Below, one piece after another: positions 61,455 to 64,000 of a DNA stretch of 64,000 bases; position 1 is the first letter of the stretch; every line of letters starts with the position of its first letter. This DNA comes from an uncultured Corynebacterium sp. GTDB lineage: Bacteria > Actinomycetota > Actinomycetes > Mycobacteriales > Mycobacteriaceae. The translations under genes were made by a program, and so were the position numbers. The DNA is taken from positions 41,593 through 105,592 of the forward strand of contig NZ_CAMIHZ010000007.1 of assembly GCF_946222305.1 (NCBI RefSeq). Reading direction: 5' to 3'. The notes below the pieces were generated by a model, which saw only the letters and a program-made list of their open reading frames with translations, searched no databases and had not been told where the DNA came from.

Positions 61455-62824
61455 TCGAAGTGCACCATGATTTCGGAATGCCCCACGACAATGAGGTCAC
61501 CATCGGCGAGCAACCAGTTTTCCACTGGGGTGTCATTCACCGTGGTGCCGTTCGTGGAGTTCAGGTCCGTCAGCACCGCGTCGTACCCATCCCAGACGAT
61601 ATCTGCGTGCTGGCGCGACACACCGGTATCGGGAATGCGCAGGTCCACACCATTTCCGCGACCAATGAGGTTCGAACCATCCTGCAATTGGTACTTGCGG
61701 TCGGAGCCGTCGCGCAGATGCAAAATCACGCGCACATCGGAATCCTGTTCGCCGTAACCTTCGCCACCCTTCACAGGTGTATCCGGCATGGATTGCGCAA
61801 TGATCTCTGTACCCGGGTAGCTGGGCTGTTGGGCTTCCTGCTGACCTGTGGATGGGTCGTTTTCTTCACCGACGCCACGCTGGTCCCCATCCCAGTTCTC
61901 ACTAGCCTCCCGGGAATCCCATTCATCGCCGTGCGCGGATGGAACGGAAGGGTTGTCAGCGGAGTTGGCACCACCGGCGGCTCCAGCAGCGCTGGCAGCA
62001 CTTGTGGCACTGGCTGAGCCACCGGATCGGACGATATCGGCCAAACCGCGGTTGTCTTCGCCTGCAGAGCTCGTGTTGTCCGCTACGGAATCGGAGCCAG
62101 CTGCCGAGTCGAATGTCGCGGCATCGTCGGTTGCGTACGAATCTTCCTGGACGTTCTCCTCGGGCGCGCGGTAGGTCGATTCGCTGAATGCGGTGTCCTC
62201 GTACACGTGGTCACTCGGCGCGTCGTACTCGCGCGCAGCGACCTCGCGTTGCCCATTGTTATCCCGCTGTGGCCACTGAGCTGGGGAGTTCAACTGCTGG
62301 CCAGGGTAAGAATCCGGGTAGCTGCCATCGGGAGAACCGCCCTGCTGATCATGGGCAGTAGCCGCCGGGGTGGATCCGTCGTGGCCCTCGGGGGCAGCGT
62401 GGTCGGGGGACTCGGGGGCGTCGGACTGAGAAGAACGACGATCCGGTTCACCAAACAGTGAACGGGCGCGCAATTGGCCACTGTGTAGATTCCGGTGAGC
62501 CTCGATCTCCACATGGATGGGGCTGGGGGTAGTCCAACCGTTGTTGCGGATGAAGCGGGTGAGTCGATCAGCGAGGTCGGCTTCTAGATTGGGGCGATCT
62601 TCGATGAGGCTCTGATGATCGTCCCGTGAGACCAACACGGTGTAGTAGCACGGAGCCAGCTGCTTGCCGTAGTTATCGGTCATTACGGCGTCTTCAGCCT
62701 GCTGCTTGAGCAGTTCATCAATTTCGGTGGGCACAACTTCGCCACCGAAGACGCGCGCTAGGCCGTTATCGAGGCCACGCTGCAGCGAACTATCCAGTTT
62801 GCGGAATCGACCGAAAAGATCCAT
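61445..62824 (-). CDS. fhaA: FhaA FHA-domain protein
   Basis: N-terminal DUF3662 domain (FGRFRKLDSSLQRGLDNGLA, then LLKQQAEDAVMTDNYGKQLA), a long disordered middle, and a C-terminal FHA domain (LIGRGNGVDLRIPDTGVSRQHADI and DLNSTNGTTVN). It binds phosphorylated MurJ pseudokinase in M. tuberculosis. I start at ATG 62824 (MDLFGRFRK), with GAAAGG upstream, because the N-terminal extension to 63061 has a non-conserved Arg-rich composition. First gene of the fhaA-fhaB-pstP-rodA-pbpA-pknA-pknB operon. Confidence 0.94.
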   Translation of the reverse strand: MDLFGRFRKLDSSLQRGLDNGLARVFGGEVVPTEIDELLKQQAEDAVMTDNYGKQLAPCYYTVLVSRDDHQSLIEDRPNLEADLADRLTRFIRNNGWTTPSPIHVEIEAHRNLHSGQLRARSLFGEPDRRSSQSDAPESPDHAAPEGHDGSTPAATAHDQQGGSPDGSYPDSYPGQQLNSPAQWPQRDNNGQREVAAREYDAPSDHVYEDTAFSESTYRAPEENVQEDSYATDDAATFDSAAGSDSVADNTSSAGEDNRGLADIVRSGGSASATSAASAAGAAGGANSADNPSVPSAHGDEWDSREASENWDGDQRGVGEENDPSTGQQEAQQPSYPGTEIIAQSMPDTPVKGGEGYGEQDSDVRVILHLRDGSDRKYQLQDGSNLIGRGNGVDLRIPDTGVSRQHADIVWDGYDAVLTDLNSTNGTTVNDTPVENWLLADGDLIVVGHSEIMVHFEQK

Positions 62825-63092
62825 CGGGCTACCTTTCTTCTCCTTATCCAACGCGCGGTGTGCGTAGCACGGCGCACATGGCCGGGCGGACGAACGGAGC
62901 CGAACAGCATGCAGCGCAACCCGTGCTGGGTTTAACCGCAATGTGTAACGGCCGGTAATCCGAAGTCGATCGCTTGGTAGGCGAGACTCGGGATGCGGGG
63001 CCTGACCCGGGATCTGCAAAAATCCTTGTGGGACAGGCCAAACGCCAACCGCACGCGACAATGGGTGAGGCCATCATCGAGTGATTGCAGTC

Positions 63093-63098
63093 AGTATA
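63093..63098 (-). promoter_or_regulatory. Candidate -10 hexamer of the fhaA operon
   Basis: TATACT on the minus strand is a close match to the consensus and would give a leader of about 260 nt to fhaA. Confidence 0.35.
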
Positions 63099-63205
63099 GA
63101 GCACACTATGGACATAACTACATTTGAAATGTCGGATTTAAGTGTTGTGATTGTGCTGTTCTAGCAGTTCATAGTGGTTTTTTGTTTAGTTCGAGAGCCC
63201 CGTGC

Positions 63206-63211
63206 TAAAGT
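63206..63211 (+). promoter_or_regulatory. Candidate -10 hexamer of tRNA-Leu
   Basis: TAAAGT lies about 50 bp before the tRNA 5' end. A convincing -35 is not seen. Confidence 0.3.
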
Positions 63212-63261
63212 TTTGTCCTGTCGCGAAAAGCGACACCATGCGAATGAAAATAACGCAACTC

Positions 63262-63350
63262 GGGCGAGTGGCGGAATTGGCAGACGCGCTGGCTTCAGGT
63301 GCCAGTGTCCTTTAACGGACGTGGGGGTTCAAGTCCCCCTTCGCCCACCA
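63262..63350 (+). tRNA. leuT: tRNA-Leu (CAG)
   Basis: The 89-nt gene has acceptor GGGCGAG/TTCGCCC (one G-U pair), the anticodon loop TTCAGGT (CAG), a long variable arm typical of Leu, T-arm GGGGGTTCAAGTCCCCC and encoded CCA. Its place after the fha/pkn cluster matches leuT of M. tuberculosis. Confidence 0.97.
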
Positions 63351-63521
63351 AGAGCAGTTGAACAAACTGCGCTACCGGAGGTAACAAACTCGAAAGGGTT
63401 CGTGACCTCTGGTTTCTTCTGTTTTTCTGAACTTGAGCGGTCGAAAATTAAAAGTGTGGGGATTTACATCCTAACTCCCGCTCTCGGCTTTCGTACTTTT
63501 GTTTTCGATGGTGTGAACAAG

Positions 63522-63917
63522 TCATCTTGCTTGTTGTCTTGATCTGACGGCCTTGGCCAGGAAACGCTTCGCTGCGGCCACGTTCCGCTTCGGAGAGAGG
63601 TAAAAGTCCAGGGTCTGGCCACCGCCGGTGATCGCCCGATAGAGGTAGCACCACCTGCCGCCGACCCGGATATAGGTCTCATCCACCCGCCAGGAACTGG
63701 CCTGCCAGTCAGGTACCTGCCGGTACCACCGTGTTTGCTTGTCCAGCTCAGGGGCGTATTTCTGGACCCAGCGGTAGATCGTGGTGTGATCGACCGGCAC
63801 GCCCCGCTGAAGTCATCATTTCCTCCAGATCGCGGTAGCTCACCCCGTAGCGGCAGTACCACCTACTGCCCACAGAATGATGGCATGGGGGAAATGACGA
63901 CCGGAGAAGATACCCAT
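63522..63917 (-). pseudogene. IS6-family transposase, truncated and frameshifted
   Basis: The intact part reads VDHTTIYRWVQKYAPELDKQTRWYR and WRVDETYIRVGGRWCYLYRAI, with the first catalytic Asp, as in IS6/IS26-type DDE transposases. The frame ends after RSRQQAR without the second Asp and Glu, so the 3' half is missing. Reading back from the start (ATG 63917, MGIFSGRHFPHAIILW), a base is missing near 63868 and an extra one sits near 63809, so the N-terminal part is frameshifted and then restored. Confidence 0.85.
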
Positions 63918-63971
63918 GGCTGTGACTATTTCACGTCGCTCTTCATACTGCCCCAACTTTGCAACAGCACC
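63522..63971 (-). mobile_element. Truncated IS6-family insertion sequence
   Basis: The right end shows an IS6/IS26-like terminal repeat, GGTGCTGTTGCAAAGTT, read on the minus strand at 63971-63955. The other end was not found: the element breaks off near the transposase stop at 63522, with no matching repeat between there and tRNA-Leu. Confidence 0.75.
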
Positions 63972-64000
63972 TTTCAGGGTCATATGGGGGCAGTGGAGAG

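Larger units (their letters stand above)
62825..63261. other. Gap between fhaA and tRNA-Leu
   Basis: The 437 bp hold a candidate -10 for fhaA (63093-63098, minus) and a promoter-like stretch before the tRNA. I see no gene. Confidence 0.5.

Noticed and set aside
63174..63542. Plus-strand frame RASGGIGRRAGFRCQCPL
   Set aside because: It reads across tRNA-Leu, another known artefact.
1..64000. CRISPR arrays, rRNA genes, integrase or toxin-antitoxin pairs
   Set aside because: I looked for regular repeats and family motifs on both strands and found none.

Overview
The window is a chromosomal segment of a Corynebacterium-type actinobacterium that spans the replication origin. The gene order matches the conserved origin region of the Corynebacterium/Mycobacterium lineage. 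On one side it runs pcnA/cca, MutT4-type Nudix, secreted DUF6049-type protein, MurJ-pseudokinase, sigM, trxB, trxA, cwlM, parB, parA, rsmG, yidC, yidD, rnpA, rpmH. Then comes dnaA, dnaN, recF, dciA, gyrB, gyrA, a DUF3566 gene and tRNA-Ile/tRNA-Ala. Beyond these lie ppiA, rhomboid, crgA, pabA and the pknB-pknA-pbpA-rodA-pstP-fhaB-fhaA cluster, ending at tRNA-Leu. I could not fix the species; medium-high GC, many low-complexity linkers and IS6-family debris would suit the jeikeium/resistens-like group, but that is a guess.

Layout. 1-1.8 kb: start of a lactate-utilisation operon (lutA, truncated lutB) and a Nudix gene. 2.0-6.1 kb: a secreted/membrane protein, a beta-lactamase-fold lipoprotein, a YqgE-like gene and the CCA-adding enzyme. 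6.2-18.1 kb: rightward genes for a Nudix protein, a large secreted protein, the lipid II flippase with its pseudokinase tail, SigM, the thioredoxin pair and CwlM. 18.1-26.4 kb: leftward GNAT, parB, parA, rsmG, yidC, yidD, rnpA and rpmH, carrying four perfect parS sites and one near-perfect parS inside rnpA. 26.4-29.8 kb: two DnaA-box clusters flanking dnaA. 29.8-39.8 kb: rightward replication genes. 39.8-47.5 kb: a 13E12/DUF222 HNH gene, two tRNAs, a three-gene oxidoreductase cassette (GMC flavoprotein, small subunit, aldehyde dehydrogenase) and pabB. 47.8-62.8 kb: a Lys/Ala-rich membrane protein, ppiA, a rhomboid protease, crgA, pabA, and the Ser/Thr-kinase and cell-elongation operon. 63.2-64 kb: tRNA-Leu and a truncated IS6-family element.

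How the genes work together. Nearly all parts of the phospho-regulated peptidoglycan circuit known from mycobacteria are here: PknA, PknB, PstP, FhaA, FhaB, MurJ with its pseudokinase tail, a CwlM whose zinc ligands are visibly lost, RodA, PbpA and CrgA. Initiation (DnaA, DnaN, oriC), segregation (ParA, ParB, parS) and topology (GyrAB) sit next to it. A folate pair (pabA, pabB) and a redox branch (SigM, TrxB, TrxA) complete the set.

Most interesting points: a pair of perfect DnaA boxes flanking a putative promoter upstream of sigM, with a 16-bp perfect hairpin overlapping one box; a parS inside an extra segment of the rnpA reading frame; a rhomboid gene that appears to need a CUG start and carries a terminator-like hairpin just inside the reading frame; about 1.2 kb without genes where jag/khpB lies in relatives; and a GMC oxidoreductase cassette with a cysteine cluster.
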